64,000 nucleotides of DNA from Telopea speciosissima. Its lineage: Eukaryota; Streptophyta; Magnoliopsida; Proteales; Proteaceae. The stretch lies in assembly GCF_018873765.1 (NCBI RefSeq), contig NC_057924.1:3348001-3412000 (forward strand). The letters are read 5' to 3'. Below are positions 1-11,839 of the stretch, piece after piece. The notes below the pieces were generated by a model. It was given only the letters and a program-made list of their open reading frames with translations. It was not told the DNA's origin and searched no databases. Numbering within the stretch: position 1 is the first letter of the stretch; the number at the start of each line of letters is the position of its first letter. The position numbers and the translations under genes were made by a program.

Positions 1-1505
1 GATGCTGGCAATGGATACCGAAATGGATGCATTATTATCACATGGAACATGGTCTTTAGTGGATTTACCTCCAAGTAAAGATGTTGTTAAATGTCGTTGG
101 GTATACATTGGCAAATACAATCCTGATGGTTTGGTTGAACGTCTCAAGGCTCGCCTTGTGGCTAAAGGGTACACTCAGACCTATGGGGCTGACTATTTTG
201 AGACTTTTTCTCCTGTAGCTCGTCTTTATGTTGTGAGGGTTCTCATCTCTATGGTTGTCAATTTGAGTTGGCCACTTTATTAGATGGATATCAAGAATGC
301 CTTCCTCTATGGTTATCTCCACGAGGAAGTTTACATGGAGCAACCTCAAGAGTATGTTGCTCAGGGGGAAAATTGTACCAAAGTGTGCAAGTTACATAAA
401 GCTATATACGGGCTGAAGCAGTCACCCAGAGCTTGGTTTGACAAGTTTAGTACTGTTGTTACTCGTTGTGGCTTCTCTCAATGTTATGCTGATCATTCTG
501 TGTTTGTTCGAAGCAACTATTCCAAGGTGGTTGTGCTAGTAGTCTATGTTGATGACATAATAATTACTGGGAGTGATGAGTCAGGAATTGCATCAGTTAA
601 GTCCTATCTACATCAGCATTTTTAGATGAAGGATTTAAGTCCTCTTGGGTATTTCCTTGGAATCGAAGTACTGCGTAGTAAAAAGGAATCAGCCTATCCC
701 AGTGGAAATATGTGTTGGATCTCTTATCTAAGACAGGTATGTTGGCTTCTAAGCCTGTTGATACTCCCATGGATCCTCATCACAAGCTAGAGGCTGTTAG
801 TGGTGAAGATCTTGAAGATATACATCAATCCCGGAGGTTGGTGGGAAAGCTTATTTACTTGACTGTCACTCGTCCGGACATATTCTTTGCAGTGGGTGTC
901 ATTAGCTAATTTATGCAGTCTCCAAAAAAGCCTAACTGGGAGGCAGCTTGTCGCATTTTACGATATCTAAAAGGAGCTCCAGGAAAGGGGCTGATTTAAA
1001 AATCACATCAGAGAGTGGATCTGATGGGATTCTCTGATGCTGACTGGGCTGGTTCTATTGGTGATAAAAGGTTCACTAATAGGTACTGTACATTTTTGGC
1101 GGAAATCTAGTCACTTGGCGCAGCAAGAAACAATCTACTGTGGTTAGGTCTAGTGCTGAGGCTGAGTTCAAGCTATGGCTCATACTGTAGCTGAACTGAT
1201 GTGGCTGAAATCGTTACTACAAGAGTTAGGGTTTCCCGTTTCAACTCCCATGAAGATGTTTTGTGATAACCAAGCTGCCATCTACATTGCAAGCAATCCG
1301 GTGTTTCACGAGAGGACCAAGCATATTGAAGTTGATTGTCATTTAGTGAGAGATGCTGTCATGAAGAAGCTCATCTCCACACCATTTGTCTCCTCTACAG
1401 ATCAGCTTGGTGACTTGTTTACTAAGCCCTTATTCGGTCCGTTATTCCGGAAGAATTGTTCCAAGCTGAGCATGGGTGATCTATATGCTCCAGCTTGAGG
1501 GGGAG
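1..1505 (+). mobile_element. Copia retrotransposon fossil, 3' part of pol (reverse transcriptase and RNase H)
   Basis: The conceptual reading contains Copia reverse-transcriptase landmarks: the RLKARLVAKGYTQ block near 140-180, the AIYGLKQSPRAWFDK block near 400-440, and YVDDIIITG near 545-575. Copia RNase H follows, ending near 1497 just before a purine-rich tract at about 1496-1505. The 5' half lies outside the window. The reading is interrupted in several places, roughly five, so this is a dead copy. It is in plus orientation and joined to an LTR-like segment on its right. Confidence 0.92.
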
Positions 1506-1822
1506 TGTTAAAACTATCGTGGTGCCCTTATGCACTTATGTAAATTATGATAGAGGGAGTCCCTCTATCGTGGATATGTTTCCTCTTTTAGTTCTTGCTG
1601 TGTTAGTAGTTTCTATTTTATAGGAGATTGTCTTTCTATTTTCTTTCCTATTCTAATTAGGAAAGTTATTGTACTCTTTTCTATTTTCTGAAGTTATCAG
1701 TAAAGGTATAAGTGAGGGAAGAGGGTATCGGCTGTAGTTCTAACAGGAGCCTCTCTTCCTCCTCCTTCGTCTCTTCTTCCTCTTCTACTAGTTTTTTATT
1801 TTCTCATATTGCCTCAGTATCA
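1506..1822 (+). mobile_element. Probable Copia 3' LTR
   Basis: This segment follows a purine tract (GAGGGGGAG) directly after the Copia RNase H, which is where a 3' LTR must start. It opens with TGTTAAAAC, has no coding potential, and holds a T-rich and CT-rich stretch. It plausibly ends in CA at 1822, where Gypsy-like coding sequence begins. The partner 5' LTR is outside the window, so the ends rest on the TG...CA rule only. Confidence 0.65.
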
Positions 1823-2345
1823 AGCAGAGTAAAGGGAAGTTTGAATGGACAGCTGCAGCAACCAAGGCTTTTCAACTGATCAAGAAGAAGATGATAGAGG
1901 CTCCAGTGTTACGCTTACCAAACTTTGACCATATATTTGAGATGGCGACTGATGCTTCACATATTGGTCTGGGAGGTGTACTGATGCAAGGTGGACTCCC
2001 TATAGCTTTTTACAATGAGAAACTCAATGAAGCCAAGCAGCTGTATTCGACATATGATCTTGAACTCTATGTTGTTGTCCAAGTGTTAAGACATTGAAGA
2101 CACTATCTTGTTGGTAAAGAGTTCATTCTTTACACTCATCATGAGGCACTCAAGCACCTTCATTCACAGAAGTCTTTTAGCAATCGACATACAAAATGGG
2201 TTTCTTATTTACAGGAGTTTGCCTTTGAAGTACAAGTCAGGAAAGGAGAACTTAGTGGCTGATGCACTGAGTAGGAAAGTACTGATTTTAAGCACATTCT
2301 CAACACATACACTTAGCACCGAGCAGATCCATGAAGAGTATGCCA
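1823..2345 (+). mobile_element. Ty3/Gypsy pol fossil fragment (RNase H region)
   Basis: The translation around 1890-2100 shows the Ty3/Gypsy RNase H start, with an FEMATDASHIGLGGVLMQ-type block, followed by the downstream TH.EALKHL and DALSRK landmarks to about 2280. This family differs from the Copia copy on its left. The abrupt junction at about 1822 suggests the Copia element inserted into a Gypsy element. The right side is cut by the element starting at 2354. The copy is broken, with only a few hundred bases left. Confidence 0.85.
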
Positions 2346-2353
2346 TTGATAAG

Positions 2354-3183
2354 CATAGTTGTCAAGGCGCCGCCTTGGCATCCTGGCGGAATTATGAGCA
2401 CTGAGCGGGACTATGCTTACTATGAGTCATGAATGGCGTTCGCTCTGACCATCTAGGAGTCGCCAAGGCAGTTAAAGCGACGCCTTGGTGTGCCATATGG
2501 TCAAGTCGACCGCCATTGATGACTAATGGGTTTTTTTTTTTTTCATGCTCTTTTTTTTATTCTTTTTGTTTGATTTGTATGGTTTGTGTATAAGGATTCT
2601 AATGTACGCTACTACATGGGATAACTTAGCTTTAAAACTAAAAACTTACAAATCTAATCCCTAAAAGGTAAAAGGTGAAATCGTCAAATCCCTAAAAAGT
2701 GAAACAAAAATCCTCGACTCTTCGTCTCTTCCCTCTGCGCAACTCCAAGTCTGCAACTCTTCGTCTCGACTCTTCGTCTCTTCCAGTTCCAGCAAGGCGG
2801 CAACAGCAACTCGAATCTTCCCGTCTTCTGGCTAGGTAAGTCCCTACTCCGGTACTCCCTACCTAGTCTTCTTCTTCTTCTTCTACTTCTGTGTAACTCT
2901 GTTTTCCCTTTTCTTTTTTATTTTTTATTTTAACGACTGCTACTGCTTCCCTCCAACAACAACTCAACTCTTCCAAAGTTCCAGTTCCGGCAACAGCAAG
3001 TCAGCTTCCTCTTCCTCCTACCTTTCCGGCTAGGTAAGTCTTCTACTCCCTATGCTTCTTCTCTGTAACGGTAACTTCTTCTGATCTTCTCTTCTTTTTT
3101 TTTTTTTTGCTTGTTAACACTTCTATAGTTCTATGCTTCTTCTTCTCTATAGAGTGTACTAGTGTAGTTTGTAATGGTAACTT

Positions 3184-3222
<39 letters not shown>

Positions 3223-3582
3223 TGGTAACTTTTATCTATGCTTTTTCTCTATCTATACTAAATAAGAGAATGTTGATTAGTCATTTGTGATTTTTTGCCA
3301 TGTCTTTTAGTTTCTTAATTAATTTATGATGTTTGATTATTCTGAATTTTTATGTGTCATGTATGATTTTTCATTTTGATACCTTGAGGTGGCTTAAATT
3401 TAATTTTTAATGATATAAGGTATGATACTATGATGCATCATGCCATCATGTATTGAGTGTTTGGGGGGGGAGGGGGAAAACTAACACTAGACCTCCTTTA
3501 CCGCTTAGGCGGCCGCTTTACCGCCTAAGCGCTTAGACAGGCCTCCACCGCCTTGGACCGCCATGCCGTCGTGACAACTATG
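2354..3582. mobile_element. Non-autonomous DNA element with terminal inverted repeats (CATAGTTGTCA...TGACAACTATG)
   Basis: The left end reads CATAGTTGTCAAGGCG and the right end is the inverse, CGTCGTGACAACTATG. Inside both ends lie repeated GC-rich subterminal motifs such as CGCCTTGG and CGCTTAGGCGG. The interior is AT- and T-rich, with an (A/T) run of about 27 T near 3191-3218, and has no transposase reading. No clear target duplication is visible: the left flank is Gypsy and the right flank is reverse Copia, so a deletion or rearrangement probably accompanied insertion. A similar end occurs near 32,260. The superfamily is uncertain, either hAT-like or Mutator-like. Confidence 0.7.
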
Positions 3583-4190
3583 GATCAGAGAAACACTAAG
3601 TGAACCCATAACCACAAATGACCTTACTAAACTTATCAAACAAGGGACGAGGAGACTGTTATAGCCCATAAGTGGCCTTGTGAACACATCAAATCTTTAA
3701 TACATTCTTCTCCTGAGCAACATACCCAGGAGATTGATCCATATACACCTCCTCCTCAAGATCACCATAGAGAAGCATTCTTCATATCAATCTGAAACAG
3801 AAGTTGGTCAAGATTAACAACCAAGGATATAAGTACACAAATAGAGTTAAGACGAGCCACTGGAGAAACTGTCTCAAAATAGTCAGACTCGTGTGGCCTT
3901 TGGCAAGCAAGCAAGCTTTCAGCCTCTTAACGGAACCATCTGGAAGATACTTGACTGTGTACACCCAACGATGCCGCACAAGCTCCTTTCCTGGGCGTAA
4001 TTCAGTAAAAGAGTCGCATCAGGAAAAGGGCATCCCTGCGAAAATCTGAGTCATCATTGCCCTTACTCGAGTATGGGTCATCAAAATCTATTAAAGCCCC
4101 GATCATGGGTCTTCGACACCTACCACAGTGAAGGCTGCTTTGGCCATCATGGTTGAGTTCGAGCTCCCCCGTGTCCACCATAAACACATC
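3583..4190 (-). mobile_element. Copia pol fossil fragment, reverse strand
   Basis: On the minus strand the readings at 3782-3979 and 3583-3690 carry degenerate Copia reverse-transcriptase blocks (RHRWVYTVKYLPDGSVKRLKA and a later RT stretch). It is broken several times and truncated on the left by the element ending at 3582. It probably belongs to the same decayed Copia copy as the gag piece at 4930-5960, with most of pol missing between them. Confidence 0.75.
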
Positions 4191-4929
4191 CTACTTCACC
4201 CATAGACCATGTCTGACGATCTAACAAGGCATCCATTTCTACATCAGGCAATCCTAGTACGAGAAGGATTACTATGAACAACCAATAGTTTTCAGATTGG
4301 GAGCAAAATCTTAAGAAGACAAAATCGATCCATAGACGCTGAATTGAGAATTCGATTCAGATCAGTAACTCACCATTAAACCACTAACTAGCAGTGATTA
4401 AACTGAAGTATCGACCAGAACTTTGATGGACAGAAATTTCAGTAACAGTAAGGGATCATCAATACCTTAAGAAGGGAACTAGAGAGGAGAAGAAGAAGAG
4501 TGTTCAGACCTGATTCGTAGAGAGATAGAGGAAAACGGAGAACCAGTTGGATAGCTAAAGCTTCGCCCAGTATCAGACACAACCACATGCAAACAAACTT
4601 GTATTCAATCTTATTGTATGGCTTGTTAGCCCTGTATATAAACAAGTCATTACATGAAACCGGGATTCTAATACAAACTATAACTCCTCCCACGCATGGA
4701 CAGTTTATCTCTAACATGACTCTCTAAAATAAAACCAAAAAAAATAGCAACAAACTATATCCTACATTGGCAGCCTAACACAAAAGATGTGATCACATTA
4801 CCACTTAAAAAGACCCAAACTATTGAACCGAACCACAAATAAAACCAGAATTAAAAAGAAAATGAAACTAACAACTCCTAGCCATCGTTCATGCATCACA
4901 TGGTTTAGAGGAAGAAGAGGCAAGAAATG
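4191..4929. other. Non-coding stretch inside the retroelement nest
   Basis: No gene is visible. The sequence is purine-rich on the plus strand near 4480-4530. It separates reverse Copia pol from reverse Copia gag, so it may be a remnant of another LTR-type insertion or a deletion scar. I found no matching ends. Confidence 0.4.
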
Positions 4930-5960
4930 TGTCAGTACCTAAGTGAGCAATGGTTGTAGTTGGATGTAGATGCAAATGTCTCAATTTGTTGAATACGCTT
5001 AAGTAGTTGATCTAGTTCATCTCGTAATGGAGAACCAAGCTGATTACCTCCAGATGTAGAAGCAAGATTGACATTGAAAGATGATAATGTTGTAGAACTC
5101 TAATAAGAAGTAATAGCATTTACAGATAGTTGTTGAGTCCACTCGAATTTACTATACTTCTCCCAGCATGTATCAACAATATGATTCATCTTTGCATAGT
5201 AACTACACTGATGTATGCCTTGATCCGGTGGCTGTCCTCTGCCTCTACCATCACCACGACCTCGGCCTCCTCCTGAACTTCGAACTCTGCCAGGAAAACC
5301 AACACCACGGTCATGACACCCACTATTAAATTAAGGGTTGAATTATCCTTAGAGGAGGACGATTCGTATTTGGCGAAGGAGGGAGACACAATACGTTGAA
5401 TCCGACAAGATACCTCATTCATGGATGGTATCTTCTCACATTCAAGAATTTGGCTTTTGTCAAGCTGAAGGTCAGAATCTAATTCAGACAAAAATTTAAC
5501 AACCAGGAATTCAACACGTTGAGATTTAAGGACTTCAATATCAGTAGGAAGAGGTTGGTACATATTGAGTTCCTCCCATATGCCCTTTAGAGAACTGTAG
5601 TAGTTGTCAATTGATTTGCCATTTTGCTTAAAAGAGAAGAACTTCTCTTATAAATCACATACTTTGGACATATTCTTATTTTGAGAATAGTTTTCTTTGA
5701 GAGTATCCCAAACACCCTTGACTGTGGTTTGAAACATTATATTGGCAGCCACAGAAGTCCCCCATACCATTCCACTGCCAACAAAGTAATGTAGCATTCT
5801 CCATCACCCACTCTTTATTCTCAACATAAGTCGTCGCAGGTGGTGATAGTCAAATAGTCCATCTTCCGTTTGGCGGTGATATAAACTTTAATTGCCTATG
5901 CCCAGAGAAGATAGTTGGATGCATCACTAAGCTTGATATATGTAATTTGGGCATGGAGGG
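4930..5960 (-). mobile_element. Copia gag fossil, reverse strand
   Basis: On the minus strand the gag opening YIKLSDASNYLLWA lies near 5905-5955. A UBN2-type gag stretch (LPTDIEVLKSQRVEFLVVKF) lies near 5470-5560 and a gag-protease linker at 4930-5180. This is the usual N-terminal half of a Copia polyprotein. The copy is broken more than once. Its leader and LTR are to the right, with the primer site near 7124-7136. Confidence 0.82.
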
Positions 5961-7123
5961 AGTCCAGTGGAGGTTTTGAAAAGCGCCCATTATGTATATA
6001 GAAGGATAACCAACAGTAATATCTCAATGAAAGCACCACAAAACCGACATACACAGCAGCCCAAAAGAAACAAATATATAAGGATGAATGTCCAGCAGTA
6101 TCCCAACAGTAAATACCACATTCTGACAGATATAGAAGCTCAATTGAAATTAAATTCAACTCTTTGGATAGGGCTACAATTCTGATTGGAGATTGTAGGC
6201 CAATAGAATATCAAAACCCCAAAATCTGATAAGAATCAAATAGTTAGATGATAATCGGAGACTAAAAAACCAGAATCCCATGGTCAGATCCAGTATGTTG
6301 GCAGATCTTGATTCTGCCAGAAAACCCCAAAAAACATGGTATCGCCAAGTGACAAAGCAATAGTAATCTTCCATAGAACAAAGGCTTGGATCAGCCTCAA
6401 AATTTCGTTGAATGACCTTACTAGAATAACATGTTCACTACCGTTTCACATAAAAGCCCAAACTGATAGGGAAGGGCAGTGTCAATGTATTACATCAACA
6501 TTCCCCCGCACATGTTGGCCAAGTTCCCATGGTCCTTGCACGTGGAGCTCACGTGGCATTTCCTTCACGCGGCACCGAGGGGTGAGAAATGTCAGGAGAA
6601 CTCTTCCGATGCACTTTCCAGGAGTCGAACACTTGACCTCCTTGCTCTGATACCATGTTCGCTACCGTTGCACCTAAAGCTCGAACTGTTATGCAAGGGC
6701 AGAGTCAATGTATTACATCGACAAATGTGATGTCCTGAAAAATCAGGAATATCCAAATTCTCAGTACTGGCCGATCTCGATTCTGCCAAAAAGCCCATAA
6801 AACAGGGTACTGCCTGGAGAGAAAAGCAGCAATAAACTTGAGATAAATCAATATTGGTAGATAGGTAACTCCAAGGAATCACTGCTGCAGGTAATCTCCT
6901 TCATATGCTTGATAACTTCCATGTGATCCATGCAAAGGGGGAAACACAGGATAATATATACCAAGGAGACCCCTCTTTTTATATATATATATATATATAT
7001 ATATACAGTCATCAACTAGGATTTCATAGAATAGATACAGCAGCATAGGTTGCTGCAAAACACAAGGGAAGAACCCTAAAAGACAATCAATACAGGGATT
7101 GATGAAGAAAGGCTGATTAGTTA
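5961..7123 (-). mobile_element. Copia leader region with internal duplicated segments
   Basis: This non-coding stretch lies between gag and the primer-binding site. Two segments are repeated imperfectly in direct order. 6429-6500 resembles 6653-6722, both containing ATGTTC.CTACCGTT and CAATGTATTACATC. 6290-6380 resembles 6762-6850, both containing GATCT.GATTCTGCCA. A second initiator-Met-type motif (GCTCTGATACCA) occurs at about 6646-6657. This suggests an insertion or duplication of a related element's LTR and primer area. An (AT)n tract lies at about 6976-7004. Confidence 0.55.
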
Positions 7124-7392
7124 GGCTCTGATACCATGTATCAGTATCAACCTAAGAAACCAGCAGTCAAAGAGAAGAAGAAGAACCGAAGAGGGAGAGA
7201 GAGAGAGAGAGAGAGAGAATAGAAGTCACGGCTAGAATAGAATGTCTACCCGACCCATAACCCACTTATATATAAATTATGAAGTGTAATTACAATAAAG
7301 GACAGAACTTAAACTAATTAGTTACAATACTACCCATAATTCACGACACACTACCCAAGATATTCTTAGAATAGCAGTAACACTTAATAACA
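7124..7392 (-). mobile_element. Copia primer-binding site and 5' LTR, reverse strand
   Basis: Positions 7124-7136 read GGCTCTGATACCA, the 3' end of plant initiator tRNA-Met, so the minus strand carries the standard Copia primer site. The adjoining segment 7137-7392, read on the minus strand, begins TGTTATTAAG and ends in CA. It contains a (GA)n tract at about 7191-7219. The 3' LTR of this copy is not obvious to the left, so the element is incomplete. Confidence 0.7.
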
Positions 7393-7796
7393 CTTGCCAC
7401 CACCCATTGAAAAATAGAGTCAGTGGGTCTGAGCATCTGGTTTGTGTCATTCAACTATTTTCACCTATTGTAAGAATTATGTTCTTCTTAAATCAATTCC
7501 TGAGAGTAACATATAAATACCAGTAGCTAGCCAATGCATTTCTTTAGTTCTATAGTGATTTGTTTCCTTATGTGTAGGTGCTCTGCTCTTTCTCTCTCTC
7601 ATGCCTTGGCCAGCTTAACCTACCAAAAGTTTAAATAAGCATAAATAAATAAGTACAGTTTAGACTTTAGAGTTAAGTGCATTATTTTTTTTCCCCTCTA
7701 TAAATAATGATATATTAATTGAGAATAGAGAATCATTAAGTCTTTTTTCTTTTCCTTCCAATTGATTTTTCATTGAAAAGGTTCTGTTACAAGCAG
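7393..7796. other. Intronic or upstream sequence of the PPX gene
   Basis: AT-rich sequence without coding potential. It ends in a pyrimidine-rich tract and the 3' splice site at 7795-7796 that opens the first visible PPX exon. I looked here for the missing PPX 5' exons, including the metal-binding GDxHG and GDxxDRG segments, and did not find them. Confidence 0.6.
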
Positions 7797-9342
7797 GTTA
7801 GGTATCCAGATCGCATAACGCTAATAAGAGGTAATCATGAGAGCCGTCAGATCACTCAGGTTTGAAATCTTAAAGCCCCTTAGCGTTGATATATGAGTTC
7901 TAAAACTGAAGTTTATTTTGGTGGACTTACAGACAGTTCTCACTCACCAGGTATATGGATTCTACGATGAGTGCCTACGTAAATATGGCTCTGTTAATGT
8001 GTGGAGATATTGCACAGATATATTTGACTACTTAAGGTTTGCTTCTCATTTTTCGATAGAGGAAACGCAGGCTTTTTGTCTAATGAAAGATAGGAAGGTC
8101 TGTAGTACGTAGTTTGCACATGCAAGAGACTGTAGAAGACAGGCAAAATTGCTTCCCATCAAATGATCTTAATCCTACACATTGCATGCATCATGTTGTT
8201 CTAGATAATCGTATTCAGACACTAAAAAAGATTATTGGTGGGACCCATTAAAGAGGCCTGGCACTCGTTCATGTCTCCCATAGCATTTTCTTTGTTGTTG
8301 GTTGACCGTTGAATGTGGAAGTCACAATTATTATTTATTTTGTCTTTTCATATGATCCTCATAATGCCTGACTTTTCTTTTGGATGTGTTTCTACAGCTT
8401 GTCTGCTCTCATTGAGAACAGGATATTTAGTGTCCATGGCGGTCTCTCACCTGCCATATCCACATTGGACCAGGTCAGAGAACCGATCTGGTGTTATTAT
8501 TTAATATCTTCTCCAAGTAAGGATATTAACAGGATCCATTTTCCAGATTAGAACAATTGACCGGAAGCAGGAGGTACCCCATGATGGTGCCATGTGTGAC
8601 CTTCTATGGTCAGACCCTGAAGACATTGTTGAGGGTTGGGGTTTAAGCCCCCGAGGTGCTGGTTTCCTCTTTGGTGGCAACGTTGTTACTTCTTTTAACC
8701 ACTCAAATAACATTGATTATATTTGCCGTGCACATCAGTTGGTTATGGAGGGATATAAGTGGATGTTTAATAACCAGATTGTTACAGTCTGGTCAGCTCC
8801 AAATTACTGTTACAGGTAAATGACCTGTGGTCTTCAAGTTTTTGCTTTGTGGGAAAATAGTGAGTTGTCTGTCTTATTTCTGGATGTGCTTCAGATGCGG
8901 CAATGTGGCAGCAATTCTTGAGCTGGATGAGAACCTGAACAAGCAGTTCCGTGTGTTTGAAGCAGCTCCACATGTCAGTACATTTAACTTGCTGTTTTCC
9001 CCGTTTTGTAGTGAACCAATGGTAGCAACATGAAAAGTACATGTACTTTTAAATCACATGCAGAGACACGACTGTGACATTCAATTAGTAGGTTCAGCTT
9101 GATAAACCAGAAGCCATTCCCATGATACGATCCTAATCCATGACCTGGACCTACTGATTGAATGGCTGTAACTGTTGCTGTGCGTGACTGATTGGTAAAG
9201 AAACATGAAGTTTGATGCTGCACTTCATTTTCAAATATTCTCTCATATTTTGGGTATATCGTAGACTATTGAAAGATCAACTGTAATGCAGGAATCTAGA
9301 GGTGCTCCTTCCAAAAAACCTGCACCAGATTACTTTCTCTGA
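7797..9342 (+). CDS. PPX: Serine/threonine protein phosphatase 4 catalytic subunit (PPX), 3' six exons
   Basis: Catalytic subunit of PP4, a PP2A-like metallophosphatase that removes phosphate from Ser/Thr. Coding exons are 7797-7859, 7951-8036, 8398-8473, 8547-8815, 8895-8973 and 9292-9342. All have GT/AG borders and compatible phases, giving about 207 residues. Visible landmarks are [18 protein letters not shown] (metal-ligand GNHE), [43 protein letters not shown] and [11 protein letters not shown]. The tail [10 protein letters not shown] ends in the Leu that PP2A-class enzymes carboxymethylate. SKKP before DYFL distinguishes PPX/PP4 from PP2A and PP6. The family has about 305 residues, so roughly 98 N-terminal residues are missing. 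They should lie left of position 1 across a retroelement-filled intron, unless the locus is truncated. The visible exons are undamaged, which favours a working gene with a very long intron. Confidence 0.93.
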
Positions 9343-10214
9343 GGACGCACATCTGGAAGCTTTCAATTGCCATCTAATACACAGGTTAAAGCAAAAGATA
9401 TACTGAGAGTCATGCATGGAAGATGTTCTTGTGTTGGATAACCATGGAATCACTGGGTTGGCACTGCAAAGAATTACTCATTGAATTGTCGATGAGATTG
9501 GTAATACGGTGTTATTGATTTGTTTCCAGTGCTGGATTTGCTGGTTTCTCTATTTTTTTTCTTCCATTTTCTTTGTTGGGGGATAATCAATTTTCTTTAT
9601 TCTTTCTCCCCCTCTTTTTTTGGGTGTCTACTTGTAAGAACAAGAATATGGTGTATCCCATTATATGTCTGTGCACATGATAAAGAACTTGAATACTCCT
9701 TAAAGGAGCAAGAAAATCAGGATCTATCAAGAGGAAGTTTTGCTCCCATCTCTGGGAATATGTATGGTGAGTATTGAATTGTAACACGGATTGGATCCCT
9801 AGAACCTTTATTTTCTTTTTCTTGCCATCTATTTTCAAAACAACTCTCATCTAGGTACGCAGTTGAGTTTTTGCTTACTATCTGATTATGGAAGAGCTTA
9901 AATTTGTCATGTGTCGTCGTATATCACTCAATAACTCACTTTCTTTGTGGCAAATTCCGATCTAGATATGTCAAAGAATATTTTTCTAGGGTTAGGAGAA
10001 AGTAAGAAAATGAGGCGAAAATTTTCCTTTACTTAGACAAAAAAAAATCTCTTATATGTCATCATAAACTCCTCCTTATTTTACAAAGTTGAAAACACTC
10101 CTTAATCTAATTAGACAGACCAATGCAGTGGTGAGTGATTCTTCCTTCACTGTGGGTGAGGGAACACTCAATCCAAAAAAATATATATATTAGAAGTTCA
10201 TTGAATGAAGAGAA

Positions 10215-10290
10215 AAACTAGCAGCTGCGGGATCAAGTCAAGAAACAGCCTCTTTCCAAAGTGGGGTAAGGTTGCATACATTATGAATTG
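10215..10290 (+). mobile_element. Au-type SINE fragment
   Basis: Contains the Au SINE central core: AAGAAACAGCCTCT, then GGGGTAAGGTTGCATACAT. The same core appears, better preserved and on the minus strand, at 28537-28698 and 36903-37025. Both the tRNA-like head and the tail are largely lost here, so the ends are approximate. Confidence 0.7.
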
Positions 10291-10360
10291 CTTTAGATCT
10301 TACAGTGGCCGAAGCTTCATGCGTTGGTTTTTATTTTTTTAAGGGAAAATAATCTGCTCG

Positions 10361-10560
10361 GGAGTGTGGCCTCCACCAGCACTCCAATGAGTCTATCTCT
10401 CTTCCCCATAATAAGAGACCTTTACCTCCTTGTTTTTAGGAGAGAGATAGACACATGCCATACTCTCGGACAGAAAATTACAGGAGAAAACCTATTGTTA
10501 GGTAGTGCGCAACCTTGCATAATAAGAGGGGATGGACCTCACCCGAGTAATATGTTTGGG
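10361..10560 (+). repeat. Dispersed repeat with TCTATCTCTC / GAGAGATAGAC inverted motif
   Basis: The segment begins GGGAGTGTGGCCTCCACCAG and holds GCACTCCAATGAGTCTATCTCTC, followed about 55 bases later by GAGAGATAGACACATG. A related copy lies near 60,008-60,140, where AGTGTAGCCTACGCTAGCAT is followed by GTGTTTATCTCTCTC. It is non-coding and the family is unknown to me. Confidence 0.5.
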
Positions 10561-11596
10561 TGGAGGGTAAGGTGATCATTTTCACCCACTATGAGAGAAA
10601 ACGGTCGACCTGTACCAGGCAGGAACCTGAGAGGATAAAGATCCTCCACAGGGGGAATTATGCAGGATGGTACCTTCAGTAGAGGCTGGTACACCTATGA
10701 TAGGCTGCTCCCAATGGTCAGGGAGGAGAAATAAAATGAATGAAAAAAAAGTCTTAGTGAGTGTACGTTAAGGAGCTCATAAATCAAACATGGGTATATA
10801 AGTATATAACCCTTCTCACTGCCGACAGTGTGGAAGATATTTTTTCTTTTCTTTTCTGGGTTGAATAAAGCAAACATGTATATTTCCCATTAAAGAAGCA
10901 GCAGACACATCATCTTTAACAATATTTACACTAATGACAAGTTAAACCATTCAAAAACGGTGATTTTATTTACTTCTCTACTCTTCTACCATTCAAATGC
11001 CTCTACCAAAACCATAAACAGATCATTGACTTATGTTTAACCACCACCATTTACAGATGTACTGTAATTGATGGATGGAGAACCCAAGGTAGGAGAAACT
11101 CTGTTTTCAGGAGTGGAGAAAAAGGAGACGCAGGGGAAAGGAATATGCATAGACCCAATTGCAAGAAAACTTTGGTGGGCCTTCATCTGCACGCCATGTG
11201 CCAAAAAGTAATATAAAAAAGCAATTTAACTTCTCTATTACTCAGGACTATTCTTTTTCTCTCGATTCTTTTACTTTTTATTTCTCTTTTTGATTAGTAA
11301 AAGCTAAATCCAGCTCTAAAGCTCTGCCAATCTTGGGAAAACCTCAAGAATTAGTTAAACTGACATGTGGGTTTTTTCTTGTTTATACTGATCAGTTCTT
11401 AATATTTTTGCTTGATGGAGTGAAATGTAGCTCAGCTTTACAGAGTACAGTTGAGCCTAGGAGTAAACCTATGCTTTACAACTTTTTTTTTTAGTTTTCT
11501 TCTTTCTATTTGGGAATTTTTGAATACTCTTCTATGATCTAGGCTATAATTAAGAATCCATTTGAGAGAATTCTTCCCTGTGGCTGCTAACGTGAA

Positions 11597-11807
11597 ATGG
11601 GTCTCACTGGGGAATTGGTTAGGAGTGTCTTCTCCAAGAGTCGGTCTGTGGGTGCTCATGATAGCAATGTGCGACGCTTACTGTAATCTGTTGCTTTTCT
11701 TATAGTTGTTTCTCTTCTGAATTCTAAGAGTTGATTGGTTTTGTTGTTGTTGTTGCTACTGCTGCTGTGACTCAAAAGCATTGAGTTCCTCTCTCTCTCT
11801 CTCTCTC

Positions 11808-11839
<32 letters not shown>

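Larger units (their letters stand above)
9343..11596. other. PPX 3' flank and IQD promoter region
   Basis: No gene is visible between the PPX stop and the IQD start. The first 400-500 bases are probably PPX 3' UTR (T-rich, about 9520-9620). A SINE fragment lies near 10215-10290 and a dispersed repeat near 10361-10560. Immediately upstream of the IQD start the sequence is AT- and T-rich, with no TATA box I would commit to. Confidence 0.6.
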
